Assembly (NCBI RefSeq): GCF_036884655.1
Contig: NC_088355.1
Location: 19,472,501 to 19,536,500, forward strand
Length of the DNA stretch: 64,000 bases
Direction: 5' to 3'
Source of the DNA: Musa acuminata AAA Group
Lineage: Eukaryota; Streptophyta; Magnoliopsida; Zingiberales; Musaceae
Below are positions 1 to 13,282 of the stretch, piece after piece. The stretch's first letter is position 1. Each line of letters starts with the position of its first letter. The position numbers were made by a program, and so were the translations under genes. Below the pieces are notes generated by a model. The model saw only the letters and a list, made by a program, of their open reading frames with translations, did no database searches and was not told where the DNA came from.

Positions 1-61
<61 letters not shown>
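1..61. repeat. (TA)n microsatellite
   Basis: Uninterrupted AT dinucleotide run at the window edge. Its true length is unknown because it continues out of view. Confidence 0.95.
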
Positions 62-63
<2 letters not shown>

Positions 64-1063
64 ATCAGACATCTTCCTTGCAGTTGAGATAAGAGATCTT
101 TCTCTGAAAGTGAATGTAAAAGAAAAAATGTTTTGATTCATAATCTGGCAAACTACAGCGGGAGATACCACCTAGAAATCTCCACATCGGATGCTGAAGC
201 TCACAGTTTCTTTTGTTTGTATGTAGTTCAGAATCCATGTAGTAGGTGATTAATGAAGTAGTTTCTTTCTTTTCAAAGCAAATGTTTCTTGAAGTACTAA
301 ATCACGTTAATACCCTTAAAAAAGAACATTATGATGCTAAAAATATTAATGGTACTTTCGATATCTTATATTATTATATTTTTTTTAGCTCAACCAAACT
401 AGTATTCACTGAAGATTAAAGGTGGCAACACAATAAATTGATTTCGACACCATACTTAATCTACCTTATCTTGGGTATGTAACAAGAACATGTAATACCA
501 CTCTTCTGATCCTCTTCATCGAACGTCATCATGGTTTAGGTTTCTCTCATATTTCTTATTTATGTTTAAGTTACAGGGATGTCGTCATTTTATTAGCTCC
601 TTTTATGAAGAATAATACCTGTGAAATGTGTTAAAACTGTTTTAACTGTTTTGTGTCTCTCAAAGATGCATGAATGTTACACACGTCTAATCAGATTGTA
701 TTTGGATATACGAAACCACAAGCAACAACAAGCAAAGCAGAACATTTGAAGTTCATAGAAGAACGCAATGGAATACTCAATATGCTCATCAAAGCTAGAC
801 CGTAATAAGGTGAAATTTACATAATAATCAGATGAAAATTAGTCGGCAAGTTTCCTTCGGTAAACCATTGTTGCAGGGCCATTTGTTGCAATTTACATGT
901 AATTAGATGAAATGTTTCGGACAAACAGTGAAATGCTTTACAGCAAAATGAGAAACTATCCAGCTAAAGCAAGAGGAAGAAAGGAATAGAAACTTGAGGG
1001 AAAGAAGCAAGGAGTCTTCGACTTCCTCTTAAATGCCTGGACTTTTTAACTTCAATGAAGGTT
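62..1063. other. 3' flank of the DRIP-like gene, no other gene seen
   Basis: AT-rich sequence downstream of the minus-strand stop codon at 1064. The part next to the stop is expected to hold the 3' UTR and poly(A) signals. I saw no convincing coding region, RNA gene or mobile element here. Confidence 0.5.
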
Positions 1064-4000
1064 TTATGAATGCTGTTGCTGTGATTCATCGGCTGGAACC
1101 TTGCAACGACCGTAATTTAACACCATCACCAACTCCTTTGCTGAGGTTCCAATGGCTGCCGGAAGCTTCTGTGATGACCCCCCTCTTAGCCACTGTTCTA
1201 CTAAGTTTTGCATAGACATAGTGGGGCTCACAGGTTGTCTGAGGCACATGATTTCCACCTGTAATCACAAAAGTTGTCAGTTTAGCAGAAGGGAAAACCA
1301 TGGCATGATGTATGTTAGATAAAGAAGACAGACTAAATGGCTTCTATCATTGATCTTGTAATAAAATCCCATCGTTCCTTATTCCATATAGATGAGCTAT
1401 AACTGCAGAAACTCAATTCACCAATACAAATAAAATCAGCAAACATTATCCTGGATGTTGTAACTTTGACGGTGTATATTTTAACAATTTTCCAGCATCA
1501 ATTTCTTTGAGAAAGTATGACTGATGAAGATTTACTATCCAATCTCCTATAACATGTCATCCATCACTTTAAATGCTTCCTACTGATGGAAATTATGCAT
1601 CACCTCACCCCTTCGGTATTTTTAAAGACCAAGAAAAACAGACAAGAAGGGGAGGATGAAGATGATAAGCAGACTCCAGTTCAGGAGCATCTGCACCTGG
1701 TGCAGATATTGTGATGGAATCCAATCCTTCTATTCAGGATAGTCTATACATGTTCAGGGAGAAGGGTAATGAACAAAAAATAAAAAGTAATAATCAACTC
1801 AAACTACTTAGACCAAGCTTCTTCCTGTGTAATCGTAGCAAATCAACTTTACTATGTAATCAAAAGCATATAATTATTGTGATTTTCAATTATATGAAAC
1901 AACTTTACTATGGCATTGTGAACTTATCAGAATCAATTCTGAAATGGAATGGCATTGTGAAGCCTACAAATGATTCTAAAAACAGAGAACACAATATGGT
2001 GAACTAAAAAGACAGATGTTCTGAGAAACTTCACATGCCTGAATTATAGACTTACAGCCATTACTGCTACCACTAAAGAATGCCAAGAGATAAAACTAAA
2101 CATAAAGTGAATGCATGTTCTGAGAAGCTTACATGCTTGGATTACAAGCTTATAATTATCAACATTATCATTTGGAGAAAGAACCATGGAAGTTTAAAGA
2201 TGAGAGCAAAAGCATAAATTAGTAAAGGTGCTTGCTGAACATGAATGAACACAAATCCAATACAACATCTAAACTGTATAGTTTCAAGCATGCTGATGGA
2301 CTTTGTAAGCATCAAACTACATTATGCAGAACTGTTGGCTTTTGGGCTATCTGAGTCTGCTTTTGAAATATTAACAGATAATATCAAACACTGAGCAGAG
2401 TGAAAGAGAAAGAGGAAAATGAAATTTACATTTTCTTCTTTTTCATGCATTTTATGTGTTTGGCTAGTACACGTAAGGAAAAAAAGGAAGTGAATGTCAG
2501 AATTAAGACTTTAGGCACTTAGTTTGAAATCAAATTCATTTTTGAAGCAGCTAATGCTGCAAAATCTGTGAGGGATCAACTGCTAAGAACTTCAAAAGTT
2601 GAAATTTCTCAAGTTGATCTCTCACAGATTTAGCAGAACATCATGAGAGTATGGTTGAAACTGCAGGAAAAGTTCCTCACTAAAAGCTATAACAGGATTC
2701 AGATTTTTGTAAAATAAAGGAAATGTTATCAAATCATTAGCTTCAGGTTCAAACCAACTTTTTCACTTTTGAAAAAAGGGCTCTAAACAACTTGGTCATA
2801 TTCCTTTTGGCCAATACCCTGAACAATTCCTGGAATGCAAGTGCTGATTTTGTCCCAATGCTGTGTTCATGTTCCTCTTGTAAGAAACATTAAAAAACAC
2901 ACTGAATAATGTAATTTAGCACATCAGGCAATAGTGTTCCTAGAATACCCAATAAGGCATCAAATATATTATTAATATAAAGTGACCTATTATGACAGCA
3001 ATCAAGGTAGAAAAACAGGAAATATGTAACTGGAAGAACCTCATCTTGAAACAAAACTTCAAGGAAGCCCAAGGTAATCCTTTTCATTTTTTCTGTTCAT
3101 CAGTAAGAGAGTGCAGTAATGAAAATTTTGGTAGAAGTTGGGTGTGTCAATGATCTTCTAGCTTTAGCAAGCCACCAATTTGACTGCTGATGACATTTCT
3201 CAAAGGTTGAACTATGAGTAAGCTGATAAACTTGGGGAAAAAAGAAGATAATTTATAAGAGAAGTATGGTGATGCCATCCCTAACTTAATATTGTATCAG
3301 GCATCAGCTACTTATCAAATACAAGGCCATATCATGATGTAGAAGGTGTTCTTCCATTGGCCTTTCAATTTTGTTTAAGTATCTAACAATATCTACAGTT
3401 TTCAACAACTTATCAGAGGTAGAGGATGATGAAAGCATGTACAGATACATATTCATCAAGTTTAATGCATGTAAGCCACTATATCATTTCATTGAGATTA
3501 GCCTGTTGGATTAAACTACTTTATAGAAAATGGTCCATTATCGCATAAGCAATGCTTCCACCTATCAACTTATGATATAGAGTTCTATGGAACAAAGTAA
3601 AACGAAATAGTGTTTTGGAATTTCGTGGGATCTGAACTAACCTCAGCTTCCTTTTCAAGATTAAGCTTCCTCATAAGGTACTTTTGGATGAAGGACACAG
3701 GCATGCTACCATCTCTAAGAAAAAAAGAGAAACAAAATACTTAATATATTAAACACATAAAAATATAGTAAACGGAAATATATAACAGAAAATGCTTAAT
3801 TATGTTTGTAATAATGTGAAACTTAACTTCAGTCAATCTATCTATACCAGTTATAGTTGATATTTCAGACAATGCTAAACTTAACAATGTTCAACTATTC
3901 ATTGCTCAAGCCCAACTTTTTGGCAATGCTATTTATCTTGGGAAATCAAATGACATAATATAAGAACTGTTTTTGACCTTAGTACCATCCTTGCTTTTTT

Positions 4001-7000
4001 TGATAGCAGTGACTGTTTGCAATGCTATAGCTGCAGCGAAAATAGTAGCATTTTTGTTATTCTTAGTTCATATGATCAGCTAGCAATAATTTTCATGTAG
4101 CCTCCACATCCTTCAGCATGTAGCATCATATGTATTGGTATACGATGCTGTGCCAAGTTAGGCATGTTTTCTGTAAAAATCAGACATTACATGAAAATAA
4201 ATGAGAAAATAGAACCATTTCAGCATGGAGGATGTATAACATTTAGATTGAGATGAATGACAAATAAAATAAAAAGAACATTAAAAGGGCAAAATCTGAC
4301 TCTATTCCTCATCTTTACCAAGTTCATAGATTCCCTTCTGCTCTAAAATCCTTGTAATCCGTGGAGTGGTTTTATGATGATCATGTGTCTCAGGTTGCTC
4401 CTTGCAACACTGGCAACTATGGTGCTTACTACTGTATTGTTACCTTCTTTTATTAATGTAATTTGACATCAACACCACATTGGTAAGGTACACACACAGC
4501 ACATTTTGGGATGATCAGCATGTGATACTGATGTGACATGGCATATATACAATTATACATCATGTCACTTAACCATGTACTAGTAAGAAATTAATATGTC
4601 CATATCTTGTTCATGCTGTCATGCTGAACTGACAGGTAGGACCATATTATGCAAAAGTTACTAGAGGCATTTGCATGAAGCAACTTACTTGACCCTCAAG
4701 TAACTTGCAGATATTTGTGGCAAGGGGGGTTCTCCTGTCCTGAAACAGTTGACATCAAAATAAAATAAGGAAGTTAATATTCATAAAATACATATGTGCA
4801 GATAACATAACTAAAATAACTTCCAAAAGAAATTTTTTTAACTGTTCAACAGCTGCAACCAAGGAGAACCATATTGGACCAATGCTCCTGACATGCTGAG
4901 TAATTCCAGCATCAAGGGGTGTTTGAGCTACTGCTGTAAGGTTTCTAGTCTGCCGGTTGATTCCTTGCAAACTTCCAGCTTTCAACATTTCTGGAGGCAT
5001 AGGATTATTTTCGCTCTTCTGTTCCTGAACTTCAGATTTATGTGGACGCTCCTTAACCCTGATGCTGTTACCATCTACTTCACTAGCAGGGCCATTGGTT
5101 TGCTCTGCCTTAACAACAGGGCTGTGTTGACTGGACCTAAAAGACTTTGTCCTATTTGCAGCTTCAACCAGACAATTTAAAGGTTTCCAGATGTCAACTT
5201 TATCTTGAAAGGAGCCTTCACCATTCGATTTACCTTCAGTACGTGTATATTTGGATGGCTCAGCCTTTGAATAAACCTGAAAAGACTTCGCCAAAGCATG
5301 TAAAATGAATATTATCATACAAATGGAACTGAAGATATAGTCAAAACCTTATTACCAACTATATGCTGCTTAGATCACTGAACTAATAAGCCATGAAGAA
5401 ACACAAAGATTCTGTTTTAGTACCTGCTTTCTCTTAAAAGTGGGCTTGCCTGGTCTCTCGGCCGAGCTTGATTTTTTTGCATGCTTTTCAACATTATAAT
5501 CCTCCTTTTTAGTCATATCATCAATTACTGGACTCAGACCACGCAGTGTGGGAGCCCTTTTAGCAAAAGCCTTTGTTTGCCTTTTTGTTAGTCTTGTCTG
5601 TGTTGCTGTATGAATATCAACTACCAATGAAGAAAGTGATCTTTCTTTTCTTTTCACAGGCGGTGTCATGGGAGGCACTTCTTCAGGAGTTTTAACCTTG
5701 TTTCTTTTGGAAGGAAATATCTTTTGCCTAACATCTTGTAGGTTGTGATCAGGTCTGCAGAATATGTTAGATTAAATATGTACTTTGACAAAATCATATA
5801 GCAGCAAAAAATATACTTTTCCTTGTCGCATATAACTGAAAATAAGAAATCGATATTCATGTCTCAAATTGAGTGAGGTTCAGAATCAGGTATCTAATGA
5901 ATGCATGAATCCACAAATATTTTTCACAATAATCAGCATTAGATGGATGTCATAACCGACTTGACTACAAAGATGGAAGCCAACTATGAAGAGAAATAGA
6001 AACTTAGGTTTCAAGAATGAAAAATTATAGGAAAAAAATTAAAACCTATCATATCCGAAGAAGAAAGGTGCTTTGAGGGTGCGAAAAAACTATATCCGAA
6101 GAAGAGGAACATTCATTAGTGGTTAAAAATCTGTTCTAGGAAGTAGGAACAATCTCACCATTGAAATAATAATGTTGAAAAATACAGAAACGAGAAAGCT
6201 TCTTAGAGCATTGACTAGATCTCTAGTATCTCATCATATCTTGATTATTGCCGCAAGAAATTTTCTATGATCTGCCTAGAGAAATATTTCAAGCAAATGT
6301 TCATTCCTGCCCTAGTTCTTTTCTAGCCCTATTATTCTTGCAGTTCCTTTCTCATATCTTTAAGTCATCAACTTTTGCAACTCATTCTATAGGAGTTATA
6401 AAGATACAAGTATAATAAACCATCATCAATTTCAAGTGAGTCCTAGAAGATATTTTTTTGCAAAATCATAAGAACCCTATATTTAGCAAAAAGAAAGTAT
6501 CAAGTTTAGCTGATAGAGTAGCCCAACCTAGCTTTTGAAGTCTGTCTTCACACTGATGAACTTAGCTAAGCTTGTTTTACACAACTAAATCATGTCCTCA
6601 CTGGAAATAGCAGCAAAATGCAACCATCTTTTCAGCCCTAAGCAAATAGTGTTTGGTTCTCCTTTAAATGGCAGACGCTATATGGAGATCCAATGGGTCT
6701 TATGCTACTTAGTGTACCTTCTCTTAGTCTATGAATTAAATATTCATTAAGTTTCATAAGTTTAAATTGTTTGGGATTTTTTTCTCTATTGGTTTATAAG
6801 TTTGTTTCTAGACATTATGCCTAAAATGGTAAAAACCATGTCACAGTTTGAGTCTGTTCATACATGAGATGAGAATAATGGTTATTATCTTGTTGCTTGT
6901 TTGTGCCTATGATATTGACATTGCTCCCTTTGACAAATCTTGGAAATTCCCTAGGCTATTCCCAGGCTTAGAGGAGATCTACTTCAATGAATTAATAAGA

Positions 7001-8555
7001 CAAACAATTAGATAGAGCTTTCTACCAGCTAACTAGCCATTAGGCTTCTAGGTAGACAATTTTGTTGGAGTAAGCACTTAAGAACCAAAGTTGGGTGATC
7101 AGTCAGTTAGGAATTTTTTAAACCTTCCATGAAGCATTCTTGATATTAAGTTGTGCTCCATCTACAACATGCCACTCCGAAAAGGCTTGGATCATGATTA
7201 TGATGACGCTGAAACATTGTATATGCATCTGTAAATCAACTTTTAAGGAAGCATCCATCAACAGATTGTAGTCTCTTATGTACCATACAATAACAGTTGT
7301 TTATAATCAAATGTATAATTTATGTACCATACAACAAAGAGTACATGTATCAGGTCTTGCTGTCTCTTATGCCAAAGCCAAAGTGCAGCAGATTCTTGAT
7401 TAAACATTTACAATTAGCTCCAGTATATAACAAATACCTTCAACTTCTTAGCATTCTCCAGTATTCAGTTATTAGCCTGTTACTACTGACATCATAAATA
7501 ATCTATCACCAATTTATTCTCTAGATATGCTTGCTTTAAATGACAAACAAAAATCTCACAAATTAGCATATTGCAAATGAAGGTGTATGATACATAATGA
7601 TGTCAAATCTTCAACATGAAGAGGGATATGGTACTATTTGAAAACTCATTATATGCAGGCTTAACCCTACATCTGAAAAGCCTATTCCATGTCTCAAACA
7701 CCAATGGAGAATCCTTGCTGTTGCATTAAGGGTTGCCATCCTTTGAAGCATCTCCAATCTACCAATCCCAAAGATGATAGATGAATGAATAGAATAGCTA
7801 GAGCAATCCTATACAAAATGTTAGTATTAGCTGTAAACTTTGGATTGAGTGGAATGTGTGGAGTTATCAAGAAAGAAAAATATATATTTTTTCATTTGTG
7901 AAAAATTAAGTGTAACTCCAATGGAGAATAAAATGAGGGAGAATCGCTAATATTAATTAGTATTAGTCATGTGCTAAGGAGATTTACCGATGACAAGAAG
8001 GTTTATAGATGTTGTAGTTAAAATAAGTAAAACAATTAGTATTAGTCATGTGATGAGAGCTAGAGATAGAGGATGATCTAAGAAAATTTTACTCGAAACT
8101 AATAAGAATTTAAATGCTCTTAATTTAACCAAGGAAATTGCTTTGTAATGACAAAAGATGCATGCAGTCAATCTCAAATAATTAAGACAAATGAGCTGCT
8201 AGTTCTGCCATCAGTTTCATCTAGTCCAACACTTTGACTAACATACTAATTCATGCCTTTCCTTCCTACTTTTACTGCACATTTTCTCTATATTTTAGCT
8301 GTTCCATGCTCTTGCTTTGTTTCCTTCAGCATTCTAAATGTCGTACATGAAGAAAAACAAAGAGCTTCCAACCTTAATTTTATTCAAGTACCTAAAATAT
8401 GAATTAAATATTTGAACCAATATATGCAATTTCGAATAATACCGCCCGGTACGGACAGTATATACCGGTCCGTCAGCTTACCGGTACACGGACCGGTCGT
8501 TACCGGATGGAACGAAATATATATATATTTATTTATTTATTTTATTTATATATAA

Positions 8556-8588
<33 letters not shown>

Positions 8589-8820
8589 AACGAGGCGATG
8601 TCGCCTTTTATAAAAATATTTTATATATAAATATTTATATATAAATATATATATATATATATAAGGCGACGTCGTCTTTTATAAAAAATATATATATAAA
8701 TATATATAATCTTTTATATATATATATATATATATATTTATTAATTTATATATATATAATCGAGGTGATGTCGCCGCGCCTAAGAAAAGAGAGAGGCAAG
8801 GTCACCGAAGCGACGTCACC

Positions 8821-8878
<58 letters not shown>

Positions 8879-11800
8879 GAGTGGTATACCACTCGGTATA
8901 CAGTTTCGTACCGTACCAAACGAACATCGAAACTCTGGTACAGTATGAAATTGCATACCTTAATTTGAACTATTAATAACTACTGTGTGCACAATATAGT
9001 GCCTATGCTGAAAATCCGGCAGCTTATGGAGATGCAACCTACAAAAGTTCATCCCTTCAGCAGCAGTCAATGCCATGTATCAATCTTAAATGAAGGATAA
9101 AGACCAATATAAACCAGCATCCACCCATGCCACTGCACATGAATGAGAAAAGCATCATCGTAGCATGAAAAATAGTCATACTGTGGCAACTGATAAAATG
9201 TTTGAGTGAGTTTTGTAGCTTACTTTATGATAATGCTCCTCAAATTTTCAAAAGATTAATAATCCATTTGGATTTCTCTATTACATAGCTAAACAACAAG
9301 AGAATATCTAAAATGACCAGGACATGGTTTACAAGATAAGCTGAGACTTTAAAACAAGCCACTCTAGCTCAGGAGATGAGTTTGCCAAAAACCTTGATTT
9401 CTTAGGGTCCACTGAGATTCAAATAATAATCTAGAACTAGATGATCAGGCTGATCATGATTGCTCAACTAGTTAGCAGATAGTCATGAAGGTGCTGGTCA
9501 ATTGTAATTGATCCAGATGACCCTACCAAATTTAACAGTTCAAAAATTCTTGATTCCCGTGATCCAACTTGGTCCACCTAATTGATCCAGGTCAATTTCC
9601 ATCCTAAATCACTACAAACCTTAATCCAAAGGCACACAAAGAAAGATCACATGGTTTTATAGCCATTTGCACTAAATGGCATTTCTAAACTTTTTTTATG
9701 CTAATGGTCTGTCCATGCCCATAAGGTGCAGTGAGGTTTTGGTTGTCGATGTGAACTTTGTTAAATTAGGTTGTAGAAGAAAAGAAGATTCATCAGATCT
9801 TAAGAGATAAGGGGTTTTTCAATTTTGGTTATAGCAAAGGACAGCAACTATTGAACTACTGTACTGGAACATTGAAATATTGATGTGTATGTTCCCAAAG
9901 TAAGCCAATGACTTTGAACTAAGACAAATTGAACCTAATTATGAACATAATAATTCATGTCAAGCTCAATAGATTGAACCTCTGTTTTATTTTTCTCAGT
10001 ACTGACTATAGGTCTTAAATGGCTTAATCATTTTCTACCTTTTGCAACATCTGTTGTCTCTACTTGATCAGCATTTTTTTTTTCTATTTTTTCAGTAGAT
10101 CCTTACTTTTCGTGTTCCAATGCCACTAAACTACTTCCAGCTTCCTGAATCTTGAAGAACTTACAACATAACCAGTTCAATCTAAGGCAGATTGCACCAT
10201 TATGTATCTAAAATTATCAAAATAGATGGCGTGGAAACTGAAAAGCATACTAACAAATGTTTAGGGGATCAACAGAAGATGGTTTAATAAACAGAAATCA
10301 AAACAAGCAATAAAAAAGAGAAAACTAACACTTCCAAGGAAAGAACTTCACCTAAGCTTGTCAAGTGGAAGAGGCCCCAAATAAATATTACAGCTAGGGC
10401 AGTGGTTTGTCTCCTCATCATTGAGTTTCTCATATATACATTTCCTGCAAACTGAATTAGTATACAAAGATCAAGAGTGTAAGTCATGTATTGAACTCTT
10501 AGAAATCATCAGTTAGTCCTACATCTCAACTATTTGTCAAATCTAAATACAGTAACTATCTACATGTATAACCTCAAAAGAATAACTACTTATATGAATG
10601 TTTAACAGAATCCAGAAGTGAAACATAATATAATATGTACAATAATTTTTAAAGCATAAATGAATCAAGTGTAAGTTAAATAGATTTAAAAGCTGAGAAT
10701 AATGCAAGATTTACCAAAGGTTATATAAATAGATGACTAATGAACATTAAAAAAACACCATGCACGAGTTTAATCTGAGCACAGACATGGTGGAAGAGAA
10801 GGGTTGATGGTAAAATGAATGATCCTTTTCTCTTGAAAGATGACAAACTGTTTGGAATTTAGCAAAGAAGAAACCGAATGTCACTAATGGATAACAGATA
10901 ATCTGTTAAGATAGTGAGAGAAAAATAACAAGCATGAACTACCAGGTGAACAAATTAGAATCCAGCATAGAGAATTTTATGAGCCAATAATTAGTCAACA
11001 TTATCAACTAAGTATCTGTTCTCGAATAAAAGAACAAAAGCATGCCATGGATGACTTTCATTGAAAAATAAAAGGACATCTCATAAAAAAGAGGAACATA
11101 TGTTTACACTGGATCAAGGATCATAAAATAATTCGGAGTTGTATGATCTAATCAATCTCTGATAAGCGACCTAGGTGAATCAGAATTTCTGAGTTAACCT
11201 CAAGGATCGAAATTAAATTACAGTGCTAGTTACATCATCAATGAGGTATAACGACATGTTATAATGCAATGATGAAACATCTCAAATTCTCGCCCAGATA
11301 CGGAAGCACAATTAGTTTCCCTTCTAAATTGGTAACAAACATAGATCATATACATGTTTAAACGCAGCTTCAGGTGGCCATGGATATTGCATAAATGGAC
11401 AAAGTTACACCCGAAAGCTCAAAGGTTTGATTATAGTAGATATCCACTCGCAATAAATAGAGAAGTTAGCGAAGAATAAACTTTCGACGTATATGACAAC
11501 ACTCATTCATCACCTCTACACCTCAATAACGCATGCGATCGCAGACGCTCATTGCCGAAGGGTAAATACGAAAAAAATCGCAAAAGATCCATCTTGCCAA
11601 ACGTTTCAGATACTCTTCAGGCTCTCAACCTCGCAAAATCCAAGAAACAGGACAAACCAAATCGAAGAAAAAGAAAGAACCCACATTATAGGATAGGAAA
11701 AAACACGAACGATACGAGAATTCACGTCAAACGCCCAATAAAACCCGCAACCGAGATCAGGAAACCCGGAAAGATAGAAGCTTTCGGTCCAAGGGAGGCG

Positions 11801-11981
11801 GAGAGGACGAAGGCAGAAACTCACACGTGTGGAGGCACTCGATGATGGTGGTGGCGTCCCGGAGGAGCTTCAGGCAGAGCGGACACGTCATGCACTTGGC
11901 AAGAAGATCCCGCCTCACCATCACCACCTGCGACGGCCCGGCTGCCGAGGCCTCGCCCTCCCCCGCGCCCGCGCTCAACAT
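1064..11981 (-). CDS. DRIP: DRIP-type RING E3 ubiquitin-protein ligase (DREB2A-interacting protein family), 7 exons
   Basis: Spliced minus-strand gene: exons 11981-11825, 10451-10352, 5754-5424, 5276-4843, 4739-4689, 3714-3642 and 1258-1064. All introns are GT-AG and phases agree, giving 1341 nt or 446 aa. Residues 30-78 form a C3HC4 RING finger (C33, C36, C49, H51, C54, C57, C70, C73), completed only by joining exons 1 and 2. A basic, low-complexity middle carries the family motif KRKERSLSSLVV. The C-terminal 110 residues (exons 4-7) match the ubiquitin-like RAWUL region of DRIP and Polycomb-like RING proteins (IWFSLVA, LPQISASYLRVKDGSMPVSFIQ). Arabidopsis DRIP1/2 ubiquitinate the drought factor DREB2A in the nucleus; that role is inferred by family. 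Length fits the family (about 420-450 aa). The ATG at 11981 is the first seen in the leader. No break is visible, so the gene looks intact. Confidence 0.9.
1259..3641 (-). other. intron 6 of the DRIP-like gene (2.4 kb)
   Basis: Donor GAG|GTTAG lies at 3641 and acceptor TTACAG at 1259. The AT-rich interior shows no recognisable inserted element. Short open frames here (for example 1711-2007) have no family resemblance and are treated as chance. Confidence 0.75.
3715..4688 (-). other. intron 5 of the DRIP-like gene (1.0 kb)
   Basis: It lies between the AA|GTAAGT donor after 4689 and the TTAG acceptor before 3714. It is AT-rich and nothing recognisable was seen inside. Confidence 0.75.
8423..8957. 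mobile_element. MITE-like insertion with short terminal inverted repeats
   Basis: The ends carry TATGCAATTTC and its inverse GAAATTGCATA (8423-8433 and 8947-8957). Just inside are GC-rich subterminal blocks rich in CCGGTA/TACCGG and GGTACC-like palindromes (8441-8505 and 8876-8940). The centre is expanded AT microsatellite with three copies of a GAGGCGATGTCGCC-like unit near 8591, 8661 and 8762. There is no coding capacity. I could not fix a target duplication, so the exact edges and superfamily are uncertain. Confidence 0.5.
8824..8876. repeat. (TA)n microsatellite
   Basis: TA dinucleotide run inside the MITE-like insertion, probably length-variable. Confidence 0.9.
10452..11824 (-). other. 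intron 1 of the DRIP-like gene (1.4 kb)
   Basis: Donor ACGT|GTGAGT lies after 11825 and acceptor AATTCAG before 10451. It splits the RING finger between its third and fourth ligand pairs, inside the codon for F53. The interior is AT-rich with nothing recognisable. Confidence 0.8.
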
Positions 11982-12375
11982 ATGCCGCGCCGCCAGCCCA
12001 GGGCCAGCCGTCGGGGAGGCACAGGAGACTCCCGTGAATGCGTGGATTTCTGAGCCGGTGGATCCCCAGCACAAGGCGGTACGCCGGATTTTATTGATGA
12101 ATCACGACGAGGCGGCAGGGATCCGGGGGCGGGGAAGCGGGGAAAGTGTGATCTAGACGAGATGAGAAAGCACGCGGAGATGGAAAGTAAGAGATTTAGA
12201 AGGGGTAATTGAAGAAGGAGGAGAAGAAGAAGGGCAAGGGGGCTTGGGGGAGTCGGCGAGAGATCGAAGGGGACGACGACGAGCAGAGCCGAAGAAAGCG
12301 AGAGAATAGAGGAGGGGAGGAGAGAGGAGTTAACGAAATAGAATTATAAATATTATATATATATAAATACATAAA
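11982..12375 (-). promoter_or_regulatory. 5' leader and putative core promoter of the DRIP-like gene
   Basis: Read on the minus strand, an AT-rich TATA-like stretch (about 12343-12370) is followed by a long CT-rich segment (about 12335-12190), typical of plant 5' leaders. A GC-rich stretch then runs to the ATG. The transcription start is not visible and is inferred near 12310. Confidence 0.4.
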
Positions 12376-13238
12376 AGATGGACAAGCGAGTTTGGCCAAG
12401 ACGACGTGGCATCCACGTGGGCCCGGCTGGGACAAGGACGAGCCTAACGTGCTCCGTTCGTCCGTTCAATGCGCTCAAGCCGATGAAATAGTGACCATGT
12501 AAATAGACCATATTATTTATACGTAATTATAATATATATTGTTGAAAATACCTCGAAATTAGTATGCATCGAAATTATAGAGAAATGTTAATGGAGCATA
12601 AAATATAAAAGACACCAACTATAAATTTTACTTATAACACAAATAAATATAAAAGACACCAACTAAACTACATAGTCATAACTAAATTTATTAGATTTCT
12701 AATCTCAGCCGGACTCTTAGTCAACCTCTAGAGCTTGTCATACCTTAATCTAATTTGATAGACTTCTAATTTCCATAGAACTCCTGATCAAAGTTACAAC
12801 ACAAATTCTAAGACTCTATCAGGTAAATTTTAGATTATCTTCAAAAATGATAAAACCCAATGCGATCTCCCCGCTGATATTGTCACCAAACGTAGCACTC
12901 TATAAAAGGAAATTGTCATGTTTAATTTGATCTATAATTTAGAAATTTATAATACTGAGATATAACTTAAATCTCTTTTCATATCATGTACATAGTTTAA
13001 ATAATGTCTTTTTCATTATGATACAACATAAAATTATGTATCATGGCTTTACGATAACAATGATCATGTCCCGATTCAATTTGATAAAATAATTAATATA
13101 TTAATTTTATCGACTCTCAATCATTAACTCAAAATATTTAATTTCTCCATAATGATAACTTATAAATGAATCCAAAAATAATTATAAATAAAACAGATGA
13201 TATTTTGATGAAATATCATAAATATATTTTTATTATTA

Positions 13239-13282
<44 letters not shown>

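Larger units (their letters stand above)
5755..10351 (-). other. intron 2 of the DRIP-like gene (4.6 kb)
   Basis: Donor TTAG|GTGAAG lies at 10351 and acceptor TCTGCAG at 5755. This is the longest intron, taking over 40% of the gene. It contains the MITE-like insertion at 8423-8957 with its AT microsatellites; the rest is AT-rich with no recognised element. Confidence 0.75.

Noticed and set aside
8765..8968. Frame with a long Tyr-Ile run
   Set aside because: Translation of the (TA)n microsatellite in the MITE-like insertion.
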